A program made the position numbers and the translations under genes. Of a stretch of DNA of 64,000 nt, positions 25,301 to 40,300 are shown one piece after another. The stretch lies in the NCBI RefSeq assembly GCF_001649575.2, contig NC_051444.1, positions 18,397,941 to 18,461,940 on the forward strand, written 5' to 3'. The stretch comes from Kryptolebias marmoratus. Its lineage: Eukaryota; Chordata; Actinopteri; Cyprinodontiformes; Rivulidae. The notes under the pieces are model-generated. The model was given only the letters and a program-made list of their open reading frames with translations, was not told the DNA's origin and made no database searches. Every line of letters starts with the position of its first letter. Position 1 is the stretch's first letter.

Positions 25301-28300
25301 TCAGACACAAATCAGTTTCCTTCAACAATTTTTTTTTTTTCTGTTCTTTTTGAAGCGGTGCAAAACAAAAAAAGTTGTAAGAAACCACAAACAGTAATAT
25401 AATCTCATCAACATGTTGGTCTGCTTTGCGGCTTACTGATGACTCTGCATAAACTAAAATTACCAAAAGGGCCATTTCAGAAGTTCTTCAATTTCTTTAG
25501 AAAACTATAAAAACCATAAATTTCAGCCCACAGTTGAAATGGGGGAATCAGCCCACAGTGTAGTTGACATTAGTAGAAAAACTGGCTCTGTTTTACCATA
25601 TCAGCTGCTTTATAATGAACATGGATTTTTTTCTTTCTACTGGAGATTGCGGTTTTGCTGCAGCCAAACTTCCTGTATGTCTCATGCTTCTGCCGTTTCC
25701 TCTGTATTTCCTCAGGTCTTCGCCTACGATTATTGCTTTTGGTCCATGGATGAGACGGATAAGGAAAAATTTGCAGGTCAGTTCCTAAAAGAATATATTG
25801 ATTAGTCTTCAAGTCGGGTGGACAAATAAAATGCCTCGTCGCTACATAATTTGGGGTAAGTCCGAGGTATAAATAACTTATTATTTTGTGTTGCGTAACC
25901 TTTTGTGTTTGTGTGTATCGTTTCATTCCAGGTCAGGAGGTGGTGTTTCAGTGCCTTGGGGAAAGCCTTCTCCACAACGCCTTCCTGGGCTACAATGCCT
26001 GTATTTTTGCCTATGGACAAACTGGTAATTTACAGCCAGACACTTCACTATTCAGTTGTCAATTTGGTGAAAATATTCATTGTGAATTTATTCTGTGACA
26101 CAGCTTTTATCCCACACTGTATATTTAAAGCTTTAGAATAGTGTCATTGTGGCTGTGTTGTAACAAGATCTCAAAGTTGTTTTTTTTCTCAGGACAAAGA
26201 ACATTTACCTACAATCTCAACACTGCAAATTTTAAACCACACAGTTAAAGCTAAAGAATACAGGGTGTGTCGAGGAAAAAAATGAGCTTGACAGTAGGTT
26301 GTTTGCCATGGTTGGTAACTTCACAAACATCCCGTCGTAAAATAAGAGAACTCCTATAAAAGACAGAACTCTGAATTTTCAAATGTTGAGCAACAATAGT
26401 AGTTTCCATTTTTTAAGTGGTCATTTTTCTCACCAGCTGTAACAAAATAAATATTTTTCTTTATTTTTATAGCAGCTGCGCTCAGTCTGCTCAGTGTTCG
26501 TCTGTGTTTGTTTGAGGTTCGGGAAAGTCGTACACCATGATGGGCTCCGGTGACCAGCCGGGGCTGATTCCTCGCCTGTGCAGCGCTTTGTTTGAGCGAA
26601 CCCAAAAGGAGCAGCGGGAGCAGGAGAGCTTCACTGTGGAGGTGTCCTACATGGAGATTTACAACGAGAAGGTTCGGGATCTGCTGGACCCCAAAGGGTA
26701 CGAACCTGAACCACGCTTTTAATCCTTTATTTTATCATTGTAGTGCATCTTATCATATCTGTAACGTGTCAGCGCTGATAATTCCCAAACCTAAAGATCT
26801 TTTCCTCTCCCTAAGCCAAATGAAAATCAATATAGTTTCAAGTTCTTTATCTGTGCTGTTTTTGTGAGTTCATGCTATTTTAGTGATTGCTTTGTCTTCT
26901 CCTTGTTGGTATTCTGCTTGTTGCAGCTCATTTATGACCAAATCCTTCAAACAACTTCACTAAAGCCGCAACAGGAATTGTTCATTTCAATGAAAATCCA
27001 AAACAAAACATAGGACCATCAAATGTAATAATATCATAGATCTGTAGCACGGTTAGTCTTTCTTTGTTTTGTAATTTGGAAATATATCTTACATGTTTGG
27101 GTTTGGAAAGCTAAGTTGTATCATAATGTAAGCTCAAGTTAAATAAATCGGAGAACACCGTGGTGGATTCTTCTCGCTGCTGTGTTGTCCGGTGGTCAGT
27201 GGATGAAAAGATTAGCATCCAGCTCTGCATTTACTGATTGAGGTCGGTTAATGTCCAGCGGGTCAGCAGTAAATCAGGACTGCGTGCCTCCGTCTGCTGC
27301 CCCAGACACCATAACCTTTGACTCTCGCTCTGTCGGGACCTTTAACCTCGGTAAAATGAGCCAAAGAGAAGCCCACCATCTGACAGCCATATGCGCTTTT
27401 TGCCGTGGATTCACAAATGATGAAGTTTTCAGGCCAAGAGCAAGTTAGGATCAAGGTCAGAGAGCCGAGTACTAATAAAGTCTGTGAGCTGCGTGCAGTA
27501 ATTATCAGAAAGAGCCAAGCCCATATTATCAGTCTAGTGAAACTCAGGAAGAGGAGTAATTACCAGCAGTGACCTTTTTTTGTTATCGTCTATGTTCTCA
27601 ACCTGTTATTGTTTTGTGTCCAGGGGGAGACAGACTCTGAGGGTGAGGGAGCATAAAGTTTTTGGTCCATATGTTGACGGCCTGTCTCGACTCGCAGTTG
27701 CTAGCTACAAGGTAAAAGGATTTATTTTGCACATTTTCACTTTTCTGTTTTGTCCATTTTATTGACTCTGACATCCTGTCACCACAACCGCTGTAATCAC
27801 ATTCACTTTATAACGTTTCAGTTTCCTGCAGACGCTCAGTTCTATTATCTCTCTTGCATTTTCTCTGATGTCTAACAGTGTTGCTCTCATTTTCTATTTC
27901 TAACCCAAAAGCAGCAGGTTCAAACTGGTTTTTATGAGGAGGTACACCTGCTAAAACAAGTCAATTAATTGCTTCTCCATTACCAGTCTGACTTATTTAC
28001 CCTCAGGGCTTTGGTGAACACATAGCTGCAGTAACATTTCATAATTATTACAACACCCCAGCGAACAAGCTTGTAAGCTACAACAGTGTAAAGAGAGGCC
28101 AATATACTACATCCTGCAGGCTGCGGTAGTCCACAGTAAGCATGGTTTTCTGAGATTGTTTGGTTAATTTATGATTTTTTTTATATGAGACGATGAATGT
28201 TATCCTCACACAGAAACTCTGAGCTGTCAGCTGACCTGCAGCTAAAAGAAAATCTATCAGCCTCATCATTTTTTTTTTGGTTTGTTTAAATAGTTGCTGT

Positions 28301-31300
28301 CCATTTTACAGCCCCCCATTTGAAATCGTATGGCTACATGTGTGTCTGTAAACAGAAGTGAGGTTTTCCCACTCTTTTAGTCATAAGTGCAGCAGGCTCG
28401 GAGAATATTGATGCATCCCAGAGTTTTAGTTCCCATCAATACCGATTTGGAGTCGAAGCCAGTTGCAACCCCTAACTCCCGTAGAGGCTGATTGCCTTTT
28501 AAAAAGTCAGATGTTTGCAGAGAGCTTTTGACCAGTGAATAAAGGACTATAGTGTCTGCCGTTTTTAAAATGGTCCCGCTTCTTCACTTTTAGATATAGT
28601 TCAGAAGATTCAAAACCCTTGTTCAAGACTCTGATTCAATGTTGAACAAGAATAAAAGAATACAAGAATACAAGAATAAAAATAATGTCAATCTTGAATC
28701 TGGATAAAGATTAAAGCCAATCAAACTAGGCTATAAACCACATTTGGTAACATTTTAGCTGAAATTTGACCTTTATTACTGCAAATAAATGACTAAATGA
28801 CTGGATAACCTTCTTAGCAGATCTAAAAGAGGTCACCTTTGTATTCAGGATTCCCTAAACAATGTCAATACTTCGACAGACCACCTCGTGAATTTAGGCA
28901 TCTATTAGCACATTTATTTTGTAATTATCTGCTTTCCAAGTACTTAAAAAGTGCTACTGTAGAGATGTAGCTTTACTCCTGTCTCACACATACGCTCTTT
29001 CATGTCACCTGATGGCTCTGTGTGCCTCACTGTGTGGTTTGCTCCATCATTTAGCTTCACCGTCCACAGTACCAGCTGCAAATAACCCAGAACATGCATT
29101 CAAATGGATCTGGGACCAGTTTGTGAATGTCCCTGATGAATTGTCCAATGGACCTCGGCAAATGTGAAATAAAAATAACTTCTGACAAATGACAGTGGGC
29201 TAAAAAAAATATTTGGACAGATTTTGGCATTCTGAATCAAAGTCAAATATTGATATTGAGCCACAAGAACACTGACAGATAGCTTATATCCTCCTGACTA
29301 TCAGGAGAAAAAAAATATTGTCAAATTACAATTTTATTTTTTTAAAATTCCCCAATCTTTGGAAGGTAATTAACCCCACCCCTTCACATTTTGGTATCAT
29401 TAAAAAGCCCTGAATGTCCTCTGCAGACGGCAAAATGCGTTAACTCCGCAGCATGCAGTGGGTGGGAGATATTCAGGTTTACAAACATCCTCCACAGAGG
29501 ACAGTTTTGAACTACTCGTAATTAAGAGGCTATTTCCTAGGTTTTCGCAATGATTGCAACTACATTGTGTTTTGCTAGTAAAACAGCAGTGCTAAAGAGC
29601 TTGAGACATCTGTCTTATGTCGTAATTATGGGAAATGAGAAAGGGCTGCTCTTCAAATTCGAGTTAAAATAAAAGTGTGTGCTGAGAACTTGAACTTTGT
29701 CTGTTTAGTTAATGTGAGAAAAAAACCAGGAGCTGAACAACAGCTGACGAGGGTGTGAACATGAGTAAGGCAGACAACATGTTGACAGTTTGCCTCTTCT
29801 GATGTATTGTATTAATAGATTATAATTTTGAAACAGCAAAACAGATGAAATATGTTGCAAACTACTAAATCTCCTTTTATAACCACTGAATTACCACAAG
29901 TTTGACCTGATTGGGGAAAAGACCGACTATTTTCTTTAAAATTTTCTTTTACAAAGGTATCGCTGAAGGAATCCTGTTCAATATTGCTAATACTGTTGCG
30001 TTAATGTCATTAATTTGTTTGTGTCTGTTTGAATCAGGACATCGAGTCTCTGATGTCAGAGGGGAACAAGTCTCGTACTGTCGCTGCCACCAACATGAAC
30101 GAGGAGAGCAGTCGATCGCACGCCGTCTTTAACATCATCCTCACACACACACTGAAAGACCTGCAGTCTGGGGTAAGATGTAAACATGCACACACACACA
30201 CATCTGAGAGAAGTACCACTTTAACCTGGCACATTTGAACACTGCTAAAGACAAATGTATACTGTAGGAACCAATAAAAAGAAAAAGAGGCTTTAAAATG
30301 GATCCAATTAAAGAGGAGAACATAAAAGAAGACTCATGGTTCTGGTTGTCCATCCAAGCAGTCTTTATATCAGCTGGAGAAGAGATTTAATTAAATATGA
30401 TGCATGGTTGCTAAAATTCCTCAATCTGCTGGGAATTTGTCAGACACTCAAGTAAAGCGGATTGCTCCAAGGATGTGTGTGCTGCTTTCCATATTCAGAT
30501 CCTCATCACTGTCTTCATGTTATCTGCGTGTGTAGTTGGGGCAGGCGATTGGGTAGAAAAACTGTAGAATGATTTTTTTTTTGTCTTGACACACAGATTT
30601 AGCTGAGCTCTTGTGATCACATGATTAGTTGTGCGCATGGCTGCTTTAATGCTTGGCATCTGCAGAGCTCTTATCACAACCAGTCAGGCCTTTTCTCACT
30701 TCACATGCAGTCAGACGCTTCTCACAGGGCAATTATTTATTTTGTGACTCCATCTGTACAGCTAGTCTGGGGAGCAGATCGTCCACCAAATTAAAATCCA
30801 CCTCTTTTTTTTTTTTTAATTCTCATCACTGTCCAGTCGCATCAGGCGCGCACAAATTTGTTTCTAAAAGCCTTCAGCTGTCTGACAGTGGAAAAGTCAT
30901 GAGATCATAAATGGCAAAAGGTAGTTTTTAGTCCTGTATTTAATCCTTGAGTTCATGCTGTGTGGTTTAAGTGTCATTTTGTGCGCTCAGACCAGGGTTA
31001 CAGCTTCTGATAAGTTCGTGCTCAGACAGCTTCTGTGATCAGAGCGAAGGGAGTTGCCAAGGGTGGTGATGTCAGCTTAGCTGGGTGACCAAGCCCTCTT
31101 CCGGAGAAAAACTTCAATGACTAATTCTTCTTCCTCGCTGACCCACTTTACCCTCCCTGCTCCCTGCTCTTATTTCGTGCTACTACCAAGCCCAGTTAAT
31201 AATTTACAGGGACGACTCTGAGTTCGTCAGCTGATACAGCCTGCTCTGTTTCTGTCATCCACTAAGTTTTTCAGTCAAACTTAAACAGTTGAACAAGCAG

Positions 31301-34300
31301 CTAATTTATACAACTGTTCAGTGAATCCGTCAGCTGACACAGCGCCCCGTTCAAACCTTATTTGACAGACTTCTAGGTCAGAAGAAGGCAGGGAATATGA
31401 TCTGGGCACGACATTGAAAGTCTCAGATGGTTTGTTTTCACCTTGGACTTCTGTAGGACTTGTTAGGCATGGTGTTCATTTCAGTGCATCATGTTGACTC
31501 TGGTGATCTGTTAAACATAAAGGCTGATTTTACAATATTTCGTAGGGCAGCAGAAACAGTATTTGCCGCAGTAGATTATCTCAGGATAATACAGTATTCA
31601 CAAGCACTTAACCCTCCCGTGGCCTTCGGGTCAAATGGACCCGACGTTACAAGAGCTTCTCTACCTCTCTTCAGCTTCGGGAGGGTTAATATGTCAAACA
31701 CCATCCCCAGCAGAGATGAGCTTCAGTTTGTCTGTGATGAACGGACACGTTAAATATAATCACTGTTAACAGGCAGAAAAATCCTCACCGGCTGAATGAC
31801 TCATCCTGAGAAATTAATCAGAAGGGTTGTGTTTTTTTTTTTTTTTCTTTCAGTAATGTGCTCTGATTGGACTCATTACCCGAGCACTACACGCAGAGCT
31901 CGCACAGTTCGCACTTTGACCTCGTTTGTAATCAGCTCTCTGTTGTTTTCTCCTCTGCGCTGCAAAAATACTTCCCATCATGCTCCATCATGCAGAGGTT
32001 ACAAATAGCTTTCACAAACGTGTTTTATAGTTTATAGCTTGTATTATTTTTTTCATGATGGCTCCTACCAGATCATCTGATCCCCATGTATAGTTAGGTG
32101 TTTCATTTGTTCTGAACAGGTGTCTTAATCTGCCGCCAAGTAGGTTGACATGTTGCATATGTGCCAGCTGATCCATTTACTGGGCCAGGTATCAGCTCAT
32201 CTGCTTACAGCTCCTATTTAGCAAGATAAAAAGCTACATAGGTTGGATTTATCACTTACTTGCCAGCTGTATTATTAGATTTGAATAAGTAGCATAAAAG
32301 ACTGAAACACTGTTAATTAAAAAGTGTATATTTTCTAGTTTGTCTGTTAAAGAAGTTGTTACAGTTTGTTAAAGTCTGGAGCTGGTATTACTGAGTTACA
32401 CTAACTTATCTCATATTTTTCTTTTTCTTTCTTTATTCCAGTAAAACATCTCTAGTGTGTTTTAATAGCTATCTTTACCCTGGGTATGGGGGAGTGTGTG
32501 GAAACTGCATCACTGCAGCCTGTGGTTGGTCTTTGTGGTGTCTCTTTTTAGAAGTCGTTCTGTGAGTAAACGCTGAGATTTTCAGTGTGACGTGAAATGA
32601 AACATTCAAGAACTTGATTCCAATGTTCAGTCTTAACAATTACCGTCTCCTAAAACAGGGTCACCTTTGTTTGTTTGTTTTTTAAATCAGTGGAAGTCCT
32701 CCAAACATGTTCACACTTTATCCTGTTACAGTGACACACACTCAGCCATTTCAGTCCCAATACTGCAAATTCTGAGAATTAGTTTCATGTTTTTGCTAAT
32801 TTATGTGAGTGCAGATTCACATCTGCAACTGATTTGTTTTAGGAGTCAACCCAATTCAAGATGGCCACCACAGCTAATCGGCTTCAGTCAACACAAAAAT
32901 ATCTAGCAGTCAGATTTACCAATTCTGAGCTAAAGTCTGATGTGGTTGTAGCTAATCATCACCACATACTCCGAGCCCTAACACATCTCGCCTTATATTG
33001 CATTGTTGCATGAGTTTGCACATAACGTCATTTCTGAGGTTTGACAAAAACGACTAACTTTCTCTTCTTATCATAAGATGATCTTAGTTTAAAACGCTGC
33101 CATGAAATGCAGTGGCTGATATACATTCCTCCAAGAAATGCAAGGCCTTTAATTAAAAATGCTTTAGTATTTGGAGCCATACAAAAATATAACCAAAAAG
33201 TCAAATTTAATTAATATTTTTTTCTATAAAAGTTGAATGTTATGGAAACTTAAAAAAAAAAGATGTCAGTGGATACTTTGCGTCGTCAAATAAAAGTACA
33301 AGGTCACATTATTGGAGAACAATTCAGAAGAAATGGGGAGTCAAATATTATCGATGGAGGTATGAGTATCTGAGGATTAAACTGTTGTAATAAAATATTG
33401 CTGTTGCCACTTCTGAGTCTGCGTGCAGCAGCTGACACCTCATTGGAGAACAAAGTCAGTTTTATTTATAGTAACTTCTGCAGGCAGCAGGCTTCTTATG
33501 TTGGAGAGTTGTTGATGTTGATTTTAGTGGTGTTTGTCAAAGCTCTTTTATCTGCTAAGATCCAGTGGTGCGTGGATCCACAGAAAGAGCTGAGCATGGA
33601 CGGCTGTGTGCTGACGTGCCACTTTGGTTTCACCACAGGTGTTGGTCAGGTGTCAGATTCAGTCCTGTCAGCTGCTGAGCGGTCTCAGATGAGGACATGA
33701 TATCCTCTGAAAGAGCCCAAAAAAAGACACAGGGCGGAAGCTTTCAGGACGAGACGGAGAAAAGAAGATGATTCCATTACCTGCTCTGTAGAAGAGAAAA
33801 AACAAACAAACAAAAGGCTCTTTTAGCATGGCTGAACTAAAGCTTGTGCCCCAAATATCCTTGAGTTTCTGACAAAGTCCCTTCTCTGAATAAAAAAATG
33901 AGCAAACAGCTGAAACAAACATCAAAATCTGTTTGCATTTTATTATGATCAAAAAATAAGTCTCTAAACAAGATTGTGTTGCTTATATAGCTCCTTTTTA
34001 ACCTCTTCAAGTTCTGCAAAGCTCTTTACAGAGTTTCTCATTCACCCATTTATACACATTTATACAGGATTTTCATTCATATATGTCTTTACACACTATA
34101 TAGAGCACTATATAAGCAAAAAATAGTAGGTAGTGGGAGTACACTGTCTCTCCCCAAGGACACTTCAGCATACCCTCTGTTTAAAGAACAACTATGTACC
34201 CACTAAATTAAACAATAAAATGACTTTTTTCCCTTTTCCACTCTGTTTGAACCTGCAGACGAGTGGGGAGAAGGTGAGTCGGTTGAGTCTGGTGGACTTG

Positions 34301-37300
34301 GCCGGAAGTGAGCGAGCGGCGAAAACCGGAGCAGCGGGAGAGCGGCTGAAGGAGGGGAGCAACATTAACAAGTGCGCACAACTCTCAGCACAAGATTGGT
34401 TTCGCAGTCAAACCTGTTTTTAGACAACAAACAATAATGTTTTCACCCTGACGGTGTTGCTTCCTCTGTCACAATGATTTTGTTGATTTTATGACTTGAG
34501 TCAAGAGTTGCTCTCACTATGACGTAAATGTTGAATGCACTGTAAAAGTATTAAGTCGTAACCAGGTGAACAAAAGAGAAAACAAAAGTCAAGTTACTAA
34601 ACTCAGGTGTTTCTGTGTTGTTTTGCCAGGTCACTTACAACTCTTGGTCTGGTGATTTCTGCGCTGGCTGAACAGGGAACTGCCAAAAACAAGACCAAGT
34701 TTGTTCCCTACAGAGACTCCGTTCTGACTTGGCTGCTGAAGGTAATAGAAATATTAGGACAATGCATGTTTAATTATTCTATCGATTCATAAATGAAAGC
34801 CCCTTCATCTCCTTACGCCCTCCTGTTTCCAGGACTGCCTGGGGGGCAACAGCCGCACAGCCATGGTTGCAACCGTGAGTCCGGCGGCGGACAACTACGA
34901 GGAGACCCTGTCGACGCTGCGCTACGCTGACCGAGCCAAAAACATCGTTAACCACGCCGTCGTCAACGAAGACCCGAACGCTCGCATTATCAGGGAGCTC
35001 AGGGAGGAAGTAGAGAAACTCCGAGTGCAGCTGACCCAGGCCGAGGTGAGATGGCTTCAGCAATCTCGAGCGTCACATTCCTAAAACATCAGCTGTTCCA
35101 ACCGGCTGTCCGTTCCGCAGTCTCTGAAAGCTCCCGAACTGAAGGATCGCCTGGAAGAGTCCGAGAAGTTGATCCAAGAAATGACCGTCACGTGGGAGGA
35201 GAAGCTCCGCAAAACTGAGGAGATTGCCCAGGTGAGTAATTGACAAATCAAACATGTTGATCTGTTGTGTAAAATCAGCTGGAATCTACACTGTGTGAAT
35301 ATGTTGTTGTTTTTTTGTGCTTTTAGGAACGTCAGAAGCAGTTGGAGAGTCTGGGTATTTCTCTTCAGTCTTCTGGGATCAAAGTTGGAGATGATAAAAG
35401 TTTTCTCGTGAACCTTAATGCTGATCCTGCCCTAAATGAGCTGCTTGTGTACTACCTGAAGGTACAGACTCATGCATACTTTCTCAATGTGGCTTAATGA
35501 TTTTTTTCTTTTAGATATTTCAGTTATACGGTATACCTGTAATTTATTAATCAGTTGTTTACATATTTGCATGGTTGACATAAAAAAACAGTAGTTTAAC
35601 ATTTAACACTTGCACAGTAAAGTTGCATTTGTAGAAAACTTTATTTGGGGTGCATTTGATTTACTTGTCTCTGATGAACACGGCTCGTGCAGGATGTTCG
35701 TCTGCTGCAGCTAACGATGCACTTTAACACACTGAATGCTGGGTTGCAGGAACACACAAAGGTGGGCTCAGTGGACTCCCAGGACATCCAGCTGTGCGGG
35801 ATGGGTATCCAGGCAGAACACTGCGTCATCGACATTACAGCCGAGGCTGCCGTCGTCCTCACCCCTTATCCCAACGCTCGGTAAGGAACACCATGGCCAA
35901 ACAAAAAGCAGATTTCTTTAAAGCTCAGTGGGAGTCCTGGAGCAAAACAACCATAATTTTAACCTTGTTTTTTTTCACTGAAACAAATTGTTCAGTAAAT
36001 GTGTTTATTCTGCTTCTGTTATAGATTTATAAGGGTGTGTGGTATGAGTTTAAAAACTAACCTGTTCAAATCAAAATCCTAAAGATTTCAATGTGGTTTG
36101 ATGATGTGACATTATTTAGGAGCTGTGTTTAAACACACCAACCAGATTGTGTTTAAATGGTAAGAAGTGTCAGACTGAAAAAAGTAAAAATAAGGTGAAA
36201 CAAGACTTGATTGTTACATTTTCCCTCCACTAAAAGCCTTAAGCAAACTTTTTATGAACCTCTTGCTTTTGTGTTGTTATCAATGCTTTTGCTAAAAAGA
36301 TTTTACATAATTTTATCAGTTTTTCTTCTGAAGAATACATTAATAATGTTGATATTTCAGTCTGAATGTGACTAATTGATGCATTCATTCCAATGACGTT
36401 TTATTTTAATTGAAAATAAACTTCTATTTCAGCTTTATCTAAAGTCGCTGGTTTCTTTGTTGCTGTTATAGGACGTGTGTTAATGGTTCTCCAGTAACCA
36501 GTGCCCTGCAGCTTCATCATGGGGACCGAATCCTCTGGGGAAATAATCACTTCTTCAGGTAACACATAACATTTTAAAATTTGTAAACAATTTAAACAAT
36601 GTTATATATAATATCATTTACAATGTCCAATAATCAGTTGAAAGAAGGTTTTCAAGGTATTGCAACATTTGGATTTAAAGTTTTATATATATTTATCCAT
36701 TATTTATCTGAATTTAATGGATTTTTTTTTCAGTGTGTTTTTGTGTGTCATTCAGTTTTTTGAATTGCTGAAGATTCATCATTTGTTACAGTCTCTGATG
36801 TATGTTTATCCCACTTTAAGGATCAATCTGCCAAAGCGGCGGTCACGAGGTGCCGAGGATGAGGACGGTGAAGGCAGCGTGATGAAGAACAGCGGCAGCA
36901 GTGAGCAGCTGGATGCAGACGGAGACACGGCCAGTGAAGTGTCCAGTGAAGTCAGCTTCTCTTATGAGTTTGCGCAGACGGAGGTCATGATGAAGGCTCT
37001 GGGCAACAACGGTGAGATAATTCAGGAGAACATACTGTAGTGTAGATGTTCCTCGAAGCAGAACATCAGGTCTTTGATTTGTGACTCCTCTTTGCTGTGT
37101 TCGGGCAGATCCCATGCAGGCGGTCCTCCAGTCCCTGGAGAGGCAGCACGAAGAAGAGAAGCGCTCCGCCCTGGAGCGACAGAGGCAGATGTACGAGCAG
37201 GAGCTCATGCAGCTCCGCAAGAAGCTCAACCCGGACCGTCTCTCCACGGGCCAGTCTGGAGGACAGACATCTGGACAGCAAGGACAAGGACAACAGTCTC

Positions 37301-40300
37301 ACTATCGCAGTCTGGAGAGACTAAGCATGGGAGGGATGAGCCATTCTACCAGCGCTCAGGGCAGGCTGAGGCAGTGGAGCGAAGACAGGTGAGTGAAGTG
37401 TGTTTGTTCATGTTGTGTTGATTAAACAAACGGAGGTTTGACATGTCCTCATCCCTCCTTTGTCTCTGCACCTCCTGTCGTCCTGCAGGGAAGCAGTGTT
37501 GGTGAGGAGTCTTCGGAGGCTGAGGGAGCAAATAGTGAGAGCAAACCTTCTGGTGCAGGAGGCGTGTTTTATCTCAGAGGAGCTGGAGCGACACACAGAG
37601 TACAAAGTCACCCTACAGATCCCATCAGAGAACCTCAACGCAAACCGCAAGGTCCTACACGCATAAATAAGCACCATGTATGACTCCATCTGGTTTTCTT
37701 ACAGCCTATAACTTAAAAAAACGTCTGTGTATGTAGAGGGATGCAGTGCTCAGTGAACCTGCAATTCAGGTTCGAAGACGGTGTCGAGGGAAGCAGATCT
37801 GGAGTTTGGAAAAGATGGAGAACCGCCTGGTCGACATGAGAGAGCTGTACCAGGAGTGGCAGGACTACCACCTTCATGATCAGGACAACCCAGTGAGTCA
37901 GCCCAAGCCTGCTGTGTTTTATGAACAACTCGTGGAATCAAAAAGTGCTTTTCACATGAGCTGCATGTTAAAATTCTCCCTCCCTCCCTCCCTCTCCAGG
38001 GGATGCGGTCATATTTCCGTCGAGCAGACCCGTTCTTTGACGAGCAGGAGAACCACAGTCTGATCGGTGTTGCCAATGTCTTCCTTTCATGTCTGTTCTA
38101 TGACGTCAAGCTGCAGTACGCCGTTCCCATCATCAACCAAAAAGGAGAGGTAGAATCGCAGTATTTATTAGCAGTTCTCCTCCTCACACTTTACCTTTTT
38201 TCTAGATTAAGAAATATAAATATTTAAATAAATCTAAACTAATCTGAGCAGCAAGTGGTGTTCTCTGAATATCTCCAGTCTGTTGTTCTTTTCATGTTGT
38301 TAAAATAGTCAAAGTTGGTAACATAAAATATAAGAGGATAAAGTACATTTCGGCTGATTGACTTTGGAGCTCCATATGCTGAAAAAGTATCTGTACTCCT
38401 AGTTTTAGTTTAGGATTGGGATAACAGCTCTATTTTTCTTTTCTGCCTTGTATTCAGGTCGCTGGGCGCCTGCATGTGGAGGTGATGAGAGTTGGAGGGG
38501 GGCTGGAGGACAATATGGCAGGAGGAGATGATCCTGACAACAACCAGGACTCTGAAATTGAGGATCGCAAACTGGTCTGCATGGTAAACTACATTGTTTC
38601 TCTGAGAACTGAGTCAATTTTAAAAAAAAAATCTTTTGGGGTGTTTTTTTTATATCAAGGAGCACTGATGGTGTCATATTCTGACATAAACTAACTCTTG
38701 GTTTGTGTTTCCTTTGCAGATTAAGATCCTGCAAGCCACTGGTCTTCCACAGCATTTGTCCAACTTTGTCTTCTGTCAGTATATCTTCTGGGACCAGCCC
38801 GAGCCCATCATTGTGGCCCCTGAAGTTGATCACTCGTCGTCTTCTCCCAGCACCAAGGACCCACACTGCATGGTTGTGTTTGACAGCTGCAAGGTAAACC
38901 TTTCATGTTCTACGTGTGGACTGAGCAGTACCTGTGTACAAATATTTCCCTAACAATGGGTTGTAGTTACTGATATAACACCTTATGGGACCTTCAGGAG
39001 CTGGCGGTGTCAGTGACGGAGGATTTCATCGAGTACCTTACAGAAGGGGCCGTTGTCATCGAGGTGTATGGACATAAACAATCAGATGGAGGAAGGAACC
39101 CTGCTCTGTGGGACCTCAGCATCATCCAGGCTAAAACACGCACACTACGAGACAGGTACCCTCACACACATGCTCAGTCATATAAGCCTTTTGGTGCATC
39201 CATGTAAGATTGACGTTGGGTTTTGCAGATGGAGTGAGGTCACACGTCGCCTGGAGTTATGGATTCAAATCCTGGAGATAAATGAGAACGGAGACTTTGT
39301 GCCGGTGGAAGTTGTTCCAGCTAAAGATGTGCGCACTGGGGGAATCTTTCAGCTTCGGCAGGTACAGATGAGAGCCCGCATCATCACAACCAGCCCTGAT
39401 CAGCAGAGAGAACTTGTAGATTTTAGCTGTAGTACTATCCCTCCAAACCTCTAGTCTCCCTCCTTATCTCCAGGGTCAGTCGCGGCGAATCCAGGTGGAC
39501 GTGCGCTCGGTTCAGGACTCGGGCACAATGCCTCTGATAGCAGAGATTGTGCTTGCAGTGTCCGTGGGCTGTGTGGAGATCAAAACCAGCTCATCGAACC
39601 ACGACGGAGACGAGATGGACAGCTATCAGGTCGAGCAGATTAGTACAGCTACACTGTGTTTTCCCGTTTTCTGAAGTTTTCGATGAACAGAAGCAGAACG
39701 TGCCGTAATTAACTGAAGGTTTTGTCGAGTAGGAGAGAGATCTGGAAAGTTTGCGGCGGCAGTGGTTGGCTGCTCTCACCAAGAGGCAGGAGTACCTCGA
39801 CCAACACTTGCAGAACCTGGTTAGCAAAGCAGGTAAAACAAATACATGCAAATATTTGGAACACCACTAATTCTGCCTTGAAACAGAGTAGTGTTGCAAA
39901 GTTCAGAATCAGGACAGCTAAATGTGATTTTTCTTTTAGGAGGGCCTCACCAGTTTTCAAAGTCTGGGTTGATGGCAGATTGTCAGGATTTGTTTTGACA
40001 TTTTCCTCTTTATGTCAGGGAAACAATGAATTGTCTTTTATAATAGAAGTAAGGGAGTATAAAAGTAATAAAGCAGTTTTAAATATCTAAATCTTAATCA
40101 TACAAATCCATTTATTTAAATGTGTTAAAACCTTTCTACTATAGTCTTTTCTTTTGTGTGAAAATTAAATGTTTCAAAAGACCTTTTAACTTGTTAAACA
40201 ATTAGCAACTTATTACGGCCTAACAACTTTTTTTTGATAAACATAAATTTAATTAAGTTTTCTCTGTTCTCAATAAGACACAACCAGGAAACAGCAGATA

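Larger units (their letters stand above)
30173..34258 (+). other. kif13b intron 8 (4.1 kb)
   Basis: Contains an 82-bp inverted-repeat element (31608-31689) and a SINE-like repeat fragment on the - strand (33986-34177). The rest is unremarkable AT-rich sequence. Confidence 0.85.

Noticed and set aside
31460..31753. 97-codon + strand frame in intron 8
   Set aside because: It runs through the 82-bp MITE and shows no protein similarity.
36843..37302. Long - strand frames opposite kif13b exons 16 and 17
   Set aside because: Shadows of real coding sequence on the + strand.
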